A DNA stretch of 64,000 nt from [Mycobacterium] stephanolepidis (GTDB lineage: Bacteria; Actinomycetota; Actinomycetes; Mycobacteriales; Mycobacteriaceae): contig NZ_AP018165.1 in the NCBI RefSeq assembly GCF_002356335.1, positions 62,001 to 126,000 of the forward strand. The letters run 5' to 3'. The notes under the pieces were generated by a model. The model saw only the letters and a program-made list of their open reading frames with translations, ran no database searches and was not told the DNA's origin. The position numbers and the translations under genes were made by a program. Positions 40,016-48,603 of the stretch are shown here, in pieces. The first letter of the stretch is position 1; every line of letters starts with the position of its first letter.

Positions 40016-40669
40016 CTACTTCTGTTCGGGTGCAGCCTGATCCGTGCTTGCGGCGATCAGCATGGGAAGCATCGGCCGCATGGGCAGCAGCCGTTGGACC
40101 GCGGTCAGGAGCCGCGCGGTCCAATCGGTGGTCGATGAAGGATCTTTGATGCTGTCGAGGGCCACTCCCTGGCCCATGGCGACGCAGAGGCGGGCGAGGT
40201 CCCGCACGCTTGCCTCCGGAAGTTCGAGGTCGTCGTCGAGCTGCGCGATCACACCCGCAACGTGGTCCAGCATGGTGGTGTCGCGGGCCGCGAGTTCATC
40301 GTTCAGTGTCGAATTGCGACGGGCAACCAGGGCGAGCTCGATCTTCAGCAGGGCCCAGCCGGTGTCGCTGAGTGATTGCTCGATCCAGTCCTGAAACTTT
40401 TGAACGCGATCCTCCGAGGATCCATCGGCGAGTGTGGTGCGGTAGCTCTCCAGAACCTGTTCGGTGTGACGGTCGATGACCTCTAGCGCCAACGCCTCTT
40501 TGCTGGGAAAATTCGAGTAGACGGCGCCACGGCTGTAACCGGCTTCTTCGGCCACCTGCTCGTTCGACGTCGCGGCGAAACCCTGTTGCAGATAGAGCTG
40601 GGTCGCAGACTCCACAAGCCGGGCCTTTGTCTGAGCCTGGGCTTCAGAACGAGTCAATCGCTTGGCCAC
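40016..40669 (-). CDS. TetR-family regulator, convergent with ethA
   Basis: A protein of about 217 residues from GTG 40669 (or GTG 40675), starting AKRLTRSEAQAQTKARLVES. The helix-turn-helix is FAATSNEQVAEEAGYSRGAV, then YSNFPSKEAL. The C-terminal domain is helical (LLKIELALVARRNSTLNDEL) and of TetR_C type with an Asp/Leu-rich middle. It lies 89 bases from the ethA stop in opposite orientation. It does not look like EthR, and it does not share a promoter region with ethA. Targets unknown; it may control the small gene on the other side. Confidence 0.85.
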   Translation of the reverse strand: MAKRLTRSEAQAQTKARLVESATQLYLQQGFAATSNEQVAEEAGYSRGAVYSNFPSKEALALEVIDRHTEQVLESYRTTLADGSSEDRVQKFQDWIEQSLSDTGWALLKIELALVARRNSTLNDELAARDTTMLDHVAGVIAQLDDDLELPEASVRDLARLCVAMGQGVALDSIKDPSSTTDWTARLLTAVQRLLPMRPMLPMLIAASTDQAAPEQK

Positions 40670-40828
40670 GACCACTGAGTCTATGCGGTCGTCGGCACGT
40701 GCCAGGAGAGAAGTCGCGGGTAACACCGCAGCGTATTGAGGGTGAATCCGTCATCCCGCCGTCGGCGCCCAGTTTTGGGTAAAGTATGTAACCAGATAGT
40801 CATCGTGGGCATAGGGACGGAGTGCATC

Positions 40829-40990
40829 GTGGGACGACACAACCGGCCCTCCGTTGTCGACGATGCACCCGCCGGTACGGACTGGAGCGCTGACCACGTC
40901 GTGGACGGCGAAGCGAGCGGGGCATCTCGCGCGGTGATCGATCCTGACCCCGCATTCTCCCCAACGCCGCCGCCCTGGTTCAGGGGCTGA
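40829..40990 (+). CDS. Small GRHN-type acidic protein
   Basis: GTG 40829 with a purine-rich ribosome site (GGGACGGAG) opens 53 codons. The product begins VGRHNRPSVVDDAPAGTDWS and ends FSPTPPPWFRG. Mycobacteria have several proteins whose N-terminus reads MGRHSKP followed by acidic and Pro-rich sequence, and this looks like a short member or a truncated one. The terminal 11 bases overlap the lactone oxidase gene's 3' end. No membrane segment remains. Function unknown. Confidence 0.5.
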   Translation: MGRHNRPSVVDDAPAGTDWSADHVVDGEASGASRAVIDPDPAFSPTPPPWFRG

Positions 40991-42266
40991 CCGGGCCCAG
41001 GAGCCTGTTCAGGTACGCACCGCTGAACACGCCCCCGGGATCCAGTCGGGCGCGGACTTCCTGGAAGGTCCGCCATTGCGGATACCGCTCGCTGAGCTGG
41101 GTAGCGGTCAATGTGTGCCGCTTACCCCAGTGGGGCCGGCCGCCGAGCCCGATCAGGATGGGTTCAAGGTCGTGGAAGTAGGGCTCCCAAAGACCGTGAA
41201 TGGTCTGGTGCACTGCCAGGTACACACTTTCGCGGCCGTAGGCCGGGGCCAGCAGCGCATCATCGGACTGGGTGAAGCGGACCTCCAGCGGGAAGGCGAC
41301 CCGATGACGGTTCTGCTCGATGGTGGACAGCACGGTCTCGATCGCATCGCGTGCATTTGTCAGCGGAAGTGAGTACTCCATCTCGGTGAACTTGACCTTG
41401 CGGGGGCTCGCGAACACCGCGGCGCTTTCATCCTGCGACTCATTCGAACCCGCGAGGTTGGCGACAAATTTGGATATGAAGGGGGCGGTCACGGGCAGGC
41501 GCCCGGCCGTCCACATCAGTGCGCCGAGTGCGCCGTTCTCTACCAGGTCGCGCTCCACCCAATGCCGTACCGGATGACTGGGCCACCGATCCTCTTGGGT
41601 GCGTGTCGACTGCAGCAGCAGAACCCGTCGCGTGTGTGGAAACAAATACAGCTCAAGGTGATCGGTTTCAGCCAGCAGTGTGGGCAGATCGGCCAGGACG
41701 GTGTCCAGGTCGTGTACCGACTGGCGCCGGTGCAGCCGGAAGGCCGGAACGCATTGCAGGGTGAGCTCGGTGACCACACCCAGTGCGCCCAATGAGATCC
41801 GTGCGGCGCGCAGCTCATCTCCGCTGTCGATCTCATGAATCGTGCCGTCGGCAGTCATGATTCGCATCGACACGATGGTCTGCGAGATGTTGCCGAATCG
41901 CAGGCCAGTCCCGTGCGTTCCGGTGGCAGCGGCCCCGGCAAGGGTCTGGACGTCGATATCGCCGAGGTTCGGCAGCGCCAGCCCGCGCCGCAGCAGCTTG
42001 CGGTTCAGCTCATGCAGGTTGATGCCGGCCTGGACCCGCACCCGGTCGTGTTCGTCTACCGAGGTCAGTTGCCGCAATTCGGAGATGTCGACCTGCACGC
42101 CGTCGGTGACGCACAGCTCGGTGAACGAATGTGATGAACCGATCGGCCTTACCGTCCGCCCGGCGGAACGCCTGAGGGCGAACGCCAGCTCGTCCTCGGA
42201 TCGCGGACGCACCACAAGTCCTGGGGCGCAGGATGTTTGACCGCTCCAGTTGCGCCACTGACTCAT
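40980..42266 (-). CDS. D-arabinono/L-gulono-1,4-lactone oxidase family FAD enzyme
   Basis: A 428-residue protein, exactly the length of M. tuberculosis Rv1771. The N-terminal FAD domain (VRPRSEDELAFALRRS, PIGSSHSFTELC, GDIDVQTLAGAAATGTHGTG) and the C-terminal ALO domain (GRPHWGKRHTL and LDPGGVFSGAYLNRLLG) are complete. The HWGK motif is conserved in aldonolactone oxidoreductases, which make ascorbate-like products; Rv1771 acts as a dehydrogenase with cytochrome c as acceptor. Start ATG overlaps the stop of the PLP protein upstream (ATGA), so they form an operon with rraA. Confidence 0.88.
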   Translation of the reverse strand: MSQWRNWSGQTSCAPGLVVRPRSEDELAFALRRSAGRTVRPIGSSHSFTELCVTDGVQVDISELRQLTSVDEHDRVRVQAGINLHELNRKLLRRGLALPNLGDIDVQTLAGAAATGTHGTGLRFGNISQTIVSMRIMTADGTIHEIDSGDELRAARISLGALGVVTELTLQCVPAFRLHRRQSVHDLDTVLADLPTLLAETDHLELYLFPHTRRVLLLQSTRTQEDRWPSHPVRHWVERDLVENGALGALMWTAGRLPVTAPFISKFVANLAGSNESQDESAAVFASPRKVKFTEMEYSLPLTNARDAIETVLSTIEQNRHRVAFPLEVRFTQSDDALLAPAYGRESVYLAVHQTIHGLWEPYFHDLEPILIGLGGRPHWGKRHTLTATQLSERYPQWRTFQEVRARLDPGGVFSGAYLNRLLGPVSP

Positions 42267-43450
42267 AGGAACATCAATCCCTCGCCGCGATAAGTGGATA
42301 CCGCACCCGCATGTTGGCCGTCCTCGACCAGCTGCAGTTCGGTGAAATGTTCACAGAGCTCACCGGCCTTGGCGTGCCGGAACCACACCACATCGCCGAT
42401 CCGTAGTTCCCGCGCACCCCGTAGCGGGGTCTGTACCTCACCGGCGCCCTCGGACGCTTCAAAGGACAAACCCACGGGCCACGACGGCAGCGGTACACGG
42501 CTGGCGCCCGCCGGGCCGCTGGCGATGTACCCACCGCCCAGCACGGTGGCCAGCTCGGGGCTCGGCTTGCGCACCACCGGCAACGCGAACGCCGCCGCGG
42601 GATCCAGATGCAGGCTGCGATAGTTGTCGAAAAGAGCGGGAGCGAAGAAGCCCGACCCGGCCGCCAGTTCGGTGGCGAATCCCAACCCCGCGATGCGGGC
42701 CAGGCTGCCGGTGCCGCCAGAGTTCACCAGCTCCAGCGGCGGCGCCCCGGCGGCGCGAAGCCGCGCGCTCACCGCGTCCAGGATGCGGGGAAGGCGCTGG
42801 CCGAGTTCACGCAGCGAGGAGTCCTGCATTCCGCGAACAGCCAACTGATACCAGGGATTTCCGGGGACGATATCGCCCACACCGGCGATCTGCCCGTCGT
42901 AGGCCATTATCGCGGCGAGCCGCAGACCGGGCGTAGCGCACACCAAATCGGCGAGGGCGGCTGCCTGTTCAGGGGTGCGCACCGGCGATCGCTTGGGTCC
43001 CAGATGAACCGGTCCGTCGAGAGGCCGCCACCCGGCATCGATATCGAGACATACCGGGATGGGTGCATTCGTCTCGTGCGCGATGTCGGCCAGTAGACGG
43101 ACATGGTCGGCGGAATCGATCAGGGGGCGAATGACGGAACGATGCCGCGCCGCAGTGGACAGGGCTCCCCGATCGACACTCGGGTAGGCGATCAACAGAT
43201 CGTCGACCCCGGCGTCGGCCAGGTGCACGGCCTCAGCGGGGGTGAAGGCGAGTACCCCGCGAAAACCCGGTATCTCCAAGAATTTCCGAATCAACGCGGT
43301 GCTGCGTATGGACTTACTGGCCACCCTGATGGGTAAGCCGGAGGCGGCGGCGACCAACGACGCGGCGTTGGCCCGCGCCGCGTCCATATCGACCGCGGCC
43401 AGCGGTGCGGGTGCCCCCCGCAGCGCCGCGGCCAGCCGCCGGACAGACAT
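42263..43450 (-). CDS. PLP-dependent amino acid deaminase/aldolase (alanine racemase N-terminal fold)
   Basis: A 395-residue enzyme of the D-threonine-aldolase/D-serine-dehydratase-like group. The PLP barrel begins with VDMDAARANAASLV and the Schiff-base Lys lies in IRVASKSIRS (about residue 46). The C-terminal beta domain contains GDVVWFRHAKAGE, where a metal-ligand His is expected. It may deaminate or cleave a D-beta-hydroxy amino acid. Mycobacteria often keep this gene beside the lactone oxidase; here both are coupled (ATGA), and the upstream rraA stop overlaps this start by one base. Substrate unknown. Confidence 0.82.
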   Translation of the reverse strand: MSVRRLAAALRGAPAPLAAVDMDAARANAASLVAAASGLPIRVASKSIRSTALIRKFLEIPGFRGVLAFTPAEAVHLADAGVDDLLIAYPSVDRGALSTAARHRSVIRPLIDSADHVRLLADIAHETNAPIPVCLDIDAGWRPLDGPVHLGPKRSPVRTPEQAAALADLVCATPGLRLAAIMAYDGQIAGVGDIVPGNPWYQLAVRGMQDSSLRELGQRLPRILDAVSARLRAAGAPPLELVNSGGTGSLARIAGLGFATELAAGSGFFAPALFDNYRSLHLDPAAAFALPVVRKPSPELATVLGGGYIASGPAGASRVPLPSWPVGLSFEASEGAGEVQTPLRGARELRIGDVVWFRHAKAGELCEHFTELQLVEDGQHAGAVSTYRGEGLMFL

Positions 43451-43938
43451 CAGGCAGGAACCACGACAACGCCGTCATGGTCGGCGTAACAGATCGCACC
43501 CGGCGTGAAGTCGATACCACCGAAGCTGACGACGATATCGCGTTCCCCGGCACCGGTTTTGGTGCCCTTGCGGGGGTTGGTACCGAGAGCCTTGATTCCG
43601 ATGTCCATGGTGGCCAGGGCGGCACTGTCACGCACGACCCCGTTGATCACCAGCCCCGACCAGCCGCTGTCGACGGCGATACCCGCGATGATGTCGCCCA
43701 CGAGTGCGCAGTGCAGCGAGCCTCCACCGTCGATGACCAGCACACCACCTGAACCCGGTTCCGAGAGAATCGATTTCAGTAGCGCGTTGTCATGGTGGCA
43801 GCGCACCGTGGTGACGACTCCGGCGAATATCGGACGCCCACCGAACTGGGTGAGCTGAAGATCGCAGCTGGCCATGTCGATGCCCAGCTCGTCTCCCAGG
43901 TCGGCGGTCGGTTGGGGGGTGATCGGTGCGGTCGTCAT
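43450..43938 (-). CDS. rraA: RraA family protein (regulator of RNase E / aldolase fold)
   Basis: A 162-residue protein: TADLGDELG at the N-terminus, [33 protein letters not shown] and [14 protein letters not shown]. This is the RraA fold, which binds and restrains RNase E in E. coli and acts as a 4-hydroxy-4-methyl-2-oxoglutarate aldolase in other members. The older MenG annotation was wrong. In M. tuberculosis Rv3853 lies in the same place between hns-like Rv3852 and ethA. It is first in an operon with the PLP enzyme and lactone oxidase. Confidence 0.92.
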   Translation of the reverse strand: MTTAPITPQPTADLGDELGIDMASCDLQLTQFGGRPIFAGVVTTVRCHHDNALLKSILSEPGSGGVLVIDGGGSLHCALVGDIIAGIAVDSGWSGLVINGVVRDSAALATMDIGIKALGTNPRKGTKTGAGERDIVVSFGGIDFTPGAICYADHDGVVVVPA

Positions 43939-44072
43939 GCCCCAAGCCTATTCGTCGGTCGCTACGGCTGGGTCTCCGCATCCGACCGACAGACCAGCTG
44001 GTTCTGATACCCGACCAACGGTCGGGCGGCAGGTTCGGCCGGCCTTTCTCCGACACGGCCAGGCCACGCGGA

Positions 44073-44702
44073 TCAGTCCGATTCGACGGAGTCCTCGCGG
44101 CGACGCCGCCGACGCAACACCAACAGAACGAGAATCGCGAACGCGGCGCCGGCCGCGATCTTGAGGTTCGGTGCTTGCCGGCCTGCCTCGGGTGCGGGGC
44201 CGGGAATCGGCGGTGGAGCCGAATCGACGGTCGACTTCGCCTGCGCGGCAGTCTCCCGTGCCGCCGCCGCGAGGTCGGGCTGAGCCGGTTCGGGTGCGGA
44301 TGCAGGCTTGGGCGTCTCCGGTTTGGGAGCTTCGACGACCGGCTCGGGTGCGGGCTCAGGCTTGAGCTCCGGTTCAGGCGCGGGTGCGGGCTTCGGTGCT
44401 GGTGGTGCGGCAGGCTTGGGGGCCTCGGACGCCGGTGCCTCGGCGGGCTTCGCTTGCTTGACGGGCTTCGGCGCGGCCGGCGGCTTCGGGGCCGGGGCAG
44501 CACTGGACCCGGTTTCGGCCTTGGGCCCCGACTTCGGCGGCGCCGTCGAGCCGGCGGGCCGTTTGGCAGGCGCGCGTTTGGCCGCTGGGCGCTTCGCCGC
44601 CTTCGCGGGGCGGGCCGGGGCCGCGGGCTTGGGTGCCTCGCCGCCAGCGGGCGTCTCCGGTGTCTGGTTGGGCTCGTTAGCCGAATTGTCCTGGTCCGCC
44701 AT
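44073..44702 (-). CDS. H-NS-like membrane-tethered Lys/Ala/Pro-rich protein (Rv3852-like)
   Basis: A 209-residue low-complexity protein. Residues about 25-65 carry Ala/Lys/Pro repeats (AKAAKRPAAKRAPAKRPAG) as in histone-like tails; residues 65-150 are Pro/Ala/Glu-rich; LAAAARETAAQAKSTVDSA matches Rv3852 closely; residues about 180-200 are a membrane helix (LKIAAGAAFAILVLLVLRR) with a basic tail. Rv3852 is a DNA-binding nucleoid protein of 134 residues anchored by such a helix; this one has a much longer Pro/Glu spacer. It lies next to rraA as in M. tuberculosis. Confidence 0.82.
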   Translation of the reverse strand: MADQDNSANEPNQTPETPAGGEAPKPAAPARPAKAAKRPAAKRAPAKRPAGSTAPPKSGPKAETGSSAAPAPKPPAAPKPVKQAKPAEAPASEAPKPAAPPAPKPAPAPEPELKPEPAPEPVVEAPKPETPKPASAPEPAQPDLAAAARETAAQAKSTVDSAPPPIPGPAPEAGRQAPNLKIAAGAAFAILVLLVLRRRRRREDSVESD

Positions 44703-44850
44703 GCGCCTGCTCCTTCGCAAGTTTCGGTCGTCCTGGGTGTTCGTGGCGCGCTCGCGGCCACGATGGGCGGCTCACACCCGAATCTCTGCCGCCCCGCCGT
44801 TGTCCATCATGCCGTCACACCGGAAAAAGGCCAGTCGCCCCCCTAACGGT

Positions 44851-45420
44851 CTACGACTGACGGCGTTGAGTCCAGATGAGTGCCGCACCCACAGAGACCA
44901 CCACAGCCACCACAAACGGCCACATAGGAAGGTCACCGTCGGTCGGATTCGCCGAAGGCGCGGGAGCCGAGGAACTCGTGCCCGACGGCTGCTGCGACAC
45001 CGCCGGCGCGCCTGCGGAGGCCGGTGCACCCGAGCCGGTGACGGTGAACTGCCAGGATCCGTCGACCGGGTGGCCATCCTCGGAGATCACCCGAAAGTTC
45101 ACCGCGTACTTCCCGGCGGGCGCCCCGGGCTTCACCCCGACCGAGATCGTCGCGCCGGACACCAGCGGATCGCCCGCCTGCCACTGATCGGTCTTGGCAT
45201 CCGGACCGATGATCGTCATCGCGGAAAAGCGCTTCTGCAACGGCTCGTTGAAGGTGGCGCTGACCTGGGCGGGAGGCCCGGATAGCACGGCATTCTCGGC
45301 CGGATCGGAAGACACCTTCACGGCGTGCGCCGCGGCTACACCCGGCAACGCCAGGCTCAACGCCAATACGACAAAGGCGGACAAGAACACGGATACGGAC
45401 TTGCGTAGAACAGACATCAC
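44851..45420 (-). CDS. CopC-domain exported protein with C-terminal membrane anchor
   Basis: A 189-residue protein: signal peptide (residues about 1-32 ending VAAAHA), then a CopC beta-sandwich with His at the mature N-terminus (HAVKVSSDPAENAVL), VSATFNEPL and VISEDGHPVDGSWQFTV. The N-terminal His, the internal Glu/Asp and DGHPV are copper(II)-site residues in CopC proteins. A Ser/Pro linker leads to a C-terminal helix (MWPFVVAVVVSVGAALIW). It binds copper outside the membrane. It is coupled to the YcnI gene (TGA inside GTGATG). Confidence 0.88.
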   Translation of the reverse strand: MMSVLRKSVSVFLSAFVVLALSLALPGVAAAHAVKVSSDPAENAVLSGPPAQVSATFNEPLQKRFSAMTIIGPDAKTDQWQAGDPLVSGATISVGVKPGAPAGKYAVNFRVISEDGHPVDGSWQFTVTGSGAPASAGAPAVSQQPSGTSSSAPAPSANPTDGDLPMWPFVVAVVVSVGAALIWTQRRQS

Positions 45421-46082
45421 TGTTGCCTCCGTCGATTTGTCACCGCTAGCACGAGCGCGACGGCACCGAGGATCAGACCGATCCCGCCGAACCAGCGGGC
45501 CGTCTTGTCCGGATGCGCCGCACTCTGCCCGGAATCATGGGCTGCGGACACCTGCGGTGCGTGCGCCGAGTGTCCGTCGTGGTCGGCCTTGCTCTGGGTC
45601 AGGTCGAGGGTGGGTGCGGGATGCTCCGGCTCGGCACCGCCTGGCTGAGCCTGCTGATCCCACCGGACGACCTGACCGTCGGCGTAGCTCTGCGTGGCCG
45701 GGAAGGCCACCGACTCGGTCTCGGGGAGCTTGACGCGCACCCGGAACAAGGCGAACTGGTCGGGCCCGATGCCGTTGCCCGGGACCGCCTTCCAGGTCAC
45801 CGCCCTGACTGTGCCCTTAGCGGCGTCTCGATCCACGGTGCTGGTCCAGCCGGGCAGCAGTTCGGTGCTCGCCGAGCCCACGTCCGACAGCTGAACGGTC
45901 AGCTCGGTGGTCAGCGCCATGCTCTGGGACTCGTTGGGAACCGAGAACTCCAGCGTTGCGTAGCCACCTCGAGCAGTGTTGTCCGCGGTCACGCGCACGT
46001 GAGCGGAGGCCGGAATGGCAAGGGCCAGCAGCGCGACGGCTGCCGCGGCCGACGCCGTCATCACGCGGGGGAAAACGCGCAT
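45417..46082 (-). CDS. YcnI-family (DUF1775) exported copper-binding protein
   Basis: A 221-residue protein with signal peptide ending PASAHV; the mature chain starts with His (HVRVTADNTARGGYATLEF). YcnI proteins bind copper through this N-terminal His and a Trp/Glu, and the domain core VPNESQSMALTTELTVQL is well kept. A His-rich linker (KADHDGHSAHAPQVSAAHD) may also bind metal. A C-terminal helix anchors it (WFGGIGLILGAVALVLAVT). It is coupled to copC downstream and lies three bases after Rv3850-like, so it may share that transcript. Confidence 0.88.
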   Translation of the reverse strand: MRVFPRVMTASAAAAVALLALAIPASAHVRVTADNTARGGYATLEFSVPNESQSMALTTELTVQLSDVGSASTELLPGWTSTVDRDAAKGTVRAVTWKAVPGNGIGPDQFALFRVRVKLPETESVAFPATQSYADGQVVRWDQQAQPGGAEPEHPAPTLDLTQSKADHDGHSAHAPQVSAAHDSGQSAAHPDKTARWFGGIGLILGAVALVLAVTNRRRQQ

Positions 46083-46085
46083 CGG

Positions 46086-46742
46086 TTACCTCACTCCGAG
46101 TCGGGCAAGTAGGTCGGCGTCGATACCGTCGAGCTCACGGGCGATCGCGGCATGGGCCGCGCGCCGCCGGGTCGGCGGCATGTGCTCGGAAGCTCCGACG
46201 GCGGTACCGAGCTCCTCCAGCCGGGCACGGACGGCGGAGGTGAACTTCTTGGTCTCCGCGTCCTTGGGCGCCCGGTCGAGCACGGCCTGGAGGGACTGCT
46301 CGGCGCCGGCGATACGAGCCGACAACTCGGCGCCGAACCCCGAGTACTGGCCGAGCTCCGCCAGCGGAATGCCGAGGCGATCGGCGCGGCGTTGATCCAA
46401 CACCCCACGGACCGCGATGGCCCCCTTGTACAACACCGGTAACAGCACCGGTGCCAGCAGCCGCACCACCGTCAGCGTGCGCTTGATCCGGGTGGGTGAG
46501 AGCAACTTGCCCTCACGCACTGCCCTGAGCTGGTCCTGGGCGATCTGCCGCTGAGCCTTCAACGTCGCCAGCTCTGTCTTGCGCGAGTCACGCCGGGCGG
46601 CGGATTCCGAGCGCGCTTGCATGAGCATCCGTCGCCGGTCGTTACGCGCCGCCAATCGGGCTTCGAGCTTGGCTTTCGCCTTCAGAGCCCGAGCCTCGGC
46701 GCGTTTTGTCGAGCGGCTCTTTCGGCTGGTGAGAAAACCCAT
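46086..46742 (-). CDS. Rv3850-like conserved protein (DUF6474 type)
   Basis: A 218-residue protein, the same length as M. tuberculosis Rv3850. It begins MGFLTSRKSRSTKRAEARAL and continues as a highly basic coiled-coil-like helix to about residue 90, then a hydrophobic patch (LTVVRLLAPVLLPVLYKG) and a C-terminal helical domain (GAELSARIAGAEQSLQAVLD). Function is unknown; the basic helix could bind nucleic acid or acidic lipid. It heads the ycnI-copC group. In M. tuberculosis it adjoins espR, but here a three-gene block separates them. Confidence 0.85.
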   Translation of the reverse strand: MGFLTSRKSRSTKRAEARALKAKAKLEARLAARNDRRRMLMQARSESAARRDSRKTELATLKAQRQIAQDQLRAVREGKLLSPTRIKRTLTVVRLLAPVLLPVLYKGAIAVRGVLDQRRADRLGIPLAELGQYSGFGAELSARIAGAEQSLQAVLDRAPKDAETKKFTSAVRARLEELGTAVGASEHMPPTRRRAAHAAIARELDGIDADLLARLGVR

Positions 46743-46968
46743 CCCAGCGGCCTCCGTTCATCGCGTTGCGAGTGTGGCGCTAACCCTAGCGCGCCGAGCT
46801 GCGCCGGCCCCCTGCGGATAGGGCGGCGTATTGAGGTGGTCGCGCCGCGTGCTGCAAAGGTTCCTCGCGGCACCCAGCGAAGTCCAGGTGGCGATCATTT
46901 GGGCGGCTCATGGGGAACATGAGGTGAAAGGGCCCACAATTCGTCACAGATATTTGACCTGCGAGCAA

Positions 46969-48537
46969 ATGACCGGCATGCTGTTCGCCGTGGGGCGACA
47001 TCGTGCAAAACCGAGCGGGCGGAGCCAGCAGCTGAAGCGTGCCTCGGCACGCGCTGCTGTGGTGACGGTGCTCAGCTCGGGGACGCTCATGGGGGGCTTC
47101 GGCGTATTCGCCATATCTACGCCGGCCGCGGATGCGAAACCCGGCGGTGGTTCAGGTGGCGACAACGATCACGATCACGGCTTGGGTGGCGCAATCCACA
47201 AGATCACCGGTGGCCTGCTCGGCGGAGGATCCGGTGGAGGCGGTGGGCCGGGCAGCGGCGGCACTCGCAGCGCGCCTTCGTCGCCGAGCTTCGGTAAAAG
47301 CCTGCACGGTGGCGCTGGATCGGAAAGCGCCGCGGGCAGCAGCGGTAGCGGAGATTCGGCCAAGGGTGACAAGGACAAAGACAAGGGGCCCGGAGCGAAC
47401 GTTCCGAAGCCGGGGTCTGCGGGCTCCAGTGGTAACTCCTCAGACCATGCCTCCGGTAACTCCGGCTCGAGCACTATCGGTGGCGCCGGTTCCAGCACCA
47501 ACGGTTCCGGTTCGAGCACCAGCACTTCCGGTACCACCGGTGGCACTTCGGGTGTGGGAATCGGCGGGGGCGCCGGGATAACGCTGCCGCATTCTGGTGG
47601 CGCTGCGGGTGTTCACACCCCGAACGCAGAGGCTCCGTCGGCCGAAAGCCCTAGTGGCACAACACCTCACGCCGAAGAGTCTCCGACTTTGAAGGGTGCC
47701 TTGGGCTCCGTCGCAGGTGCGATGGCCCCCAAGACGCAGACCGCCACGACGCCCAAGGCCGATACCGCGACCTCGCCCCACAATGCGACGGCACCGGGCG
47801 CGACCGCTGACACACCGGCTCCCGGCACTACCCACACCGAGCACGAGGCATCGGCCGAGGAGCCCAAGGTTCCCGGCGTCACCCTCAACGTGGGTGGGCG
47901 CACCATCATCATCTGGAAGAAGAAGTCGAGCACCTCGACGCACACGCCAGGCGCCGGCGGCGGATCGACCCACGAGCACGAAACCGACGATCACGATCAC
48001 GTGATCACCCTGCCGGGGCTTCCCAGTATCGGCGGCGTCCCGAACCCGGCCACCCCACCGTCCGGTGGTGCGGCCGGAACCCGGACCCCGGGCGGCAATC
48101 CGGGTATCCACACCGGGCCGATCGCCCCGCCCACCGTGCCCACGCCCAAGGCTCCCGCGGTCGCCATCGCAACACCGCCCGCACCTCCTGCCATCGCCCC
48201 CCTAGCGCCGGTCGTAGCTCCAGCACCTCCGGTCGTCACCATCAAGCAGGCCGAAGGAGGCCGCGGTGGTGACGCCATCGTGACCGCCGGCGGGACCAAG
48301 CAACCCGAGGCAGTCACCAAACCGATCGAGCAGTTCGTCGCGGCCGAGACCATCGCGCCACGTACCGGTTACGGCGACTATCTGCGACTGACGAAGACCT
48401 CCGAGATTGCCGCGGTGGCCATTCCCGGTGCCGTGGGCATCGCGATGATGACCTTCGTGGGTGGCGCCATCGGATACCGGCAAGCCAAGGCCGGGCATAC
48501 CGTGCGTGCCTCCGCTGCCGCCCGCTTCCTGGAGTAG
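46969..48537 (+). CDS. Large Gly/Ser/Thr/Pro-rich surface protein with signal and tail anchor
   Basis: About 522 residues from ATG 46969 (ATG 46978 is also possible). It starts MTGMLFAVGRHRAKPSGRSQ, has an export segment (AAVVTVLSSGTLMGGFGVFA) ending near TPAADA, then about 380 residues of low-complexity Gly/Ser, Thr/Pro and His/Asp-containing repeats (SGNSGSSTIGGAGSSTNGSG; HEHETDDHDH), and a C-terminal helix (EIAAVAIPGAVGIAMMTFVG) before a basic tail. This looks like an exported, possibly O-mannosylated, wall-spanning protein. His/Asp clusters may bind metal. No enzymatic domain is visible. It is inserted between espR and the Rv3850-like gene. Confidence 0.7.
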   Translation: MTGMLFAVGRHRAKPSGRSQQLKRASARAAVVTVLSSGTLMGGFGVFAISTPAADAKPGGGSGGDNDHDHGLGGAIHKITGGLLGGGSGGGGGPGSGGTRSAPSSPSFGKSLHGGAGSESAAGSSGSGDSAKGDKDKDKGPGANVPKPGSAGSSGNSSDHASGNSGSSTIGGAGSSTNGSGSSTSTSGTTGGTSGVGIGGGAGITLPHSGGAAGVHTPNAEAPSAESPSGTTPHAEESPTLKGALGSVAGAMAPKTQTATTPKADTATSPHNATAPGATADTPAPGTTHTEHEASAEEPKVPGVTLNVGGRTIIIWKKKSSTSTHTPGAGGGSTHEHETDDHDHVITLPGLPSIGGVPNPATPPSGGAAGTRTPGGNPGIHTGPIAPPTVPTPKAPAVAIATPPAPPAIAPLAPVVAPAPPVVTIKQAEGGRGGDAIVTAGGTKQPEAVTKPIEQFVAAETIAPRTGYGDYLRLTKTSEIAAVAIPGAVGIAMMTFVGGAIGYRQAKAGHTVRASAAARFLE

Positions 48538-48603
48538 GGGAGAATCGATACAGCACCCCGTCAGGGGTCTGTCCGGGAAGGCACACGGTGAGGGGAGACA
48601 CAC

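Noticed and set aside
43926..44846. 306-codon Gly/Arg-rich plus-strand frame resembling a PE-PGRS protein
   Set aside because: It is the exact mirror of the Pro/Ala-rich H-NS-like gene; Gly/Arg richness follows from complementing Pro/Ala codons.
47150..48300. Tandem repeats resembling a repeat array
   Set aside because: They are irregular Gly/Ser/Thr/Pro codon repeats inside one open frame, not evenly spaced direct repeats with unique spacers, so not a CRISPR array.
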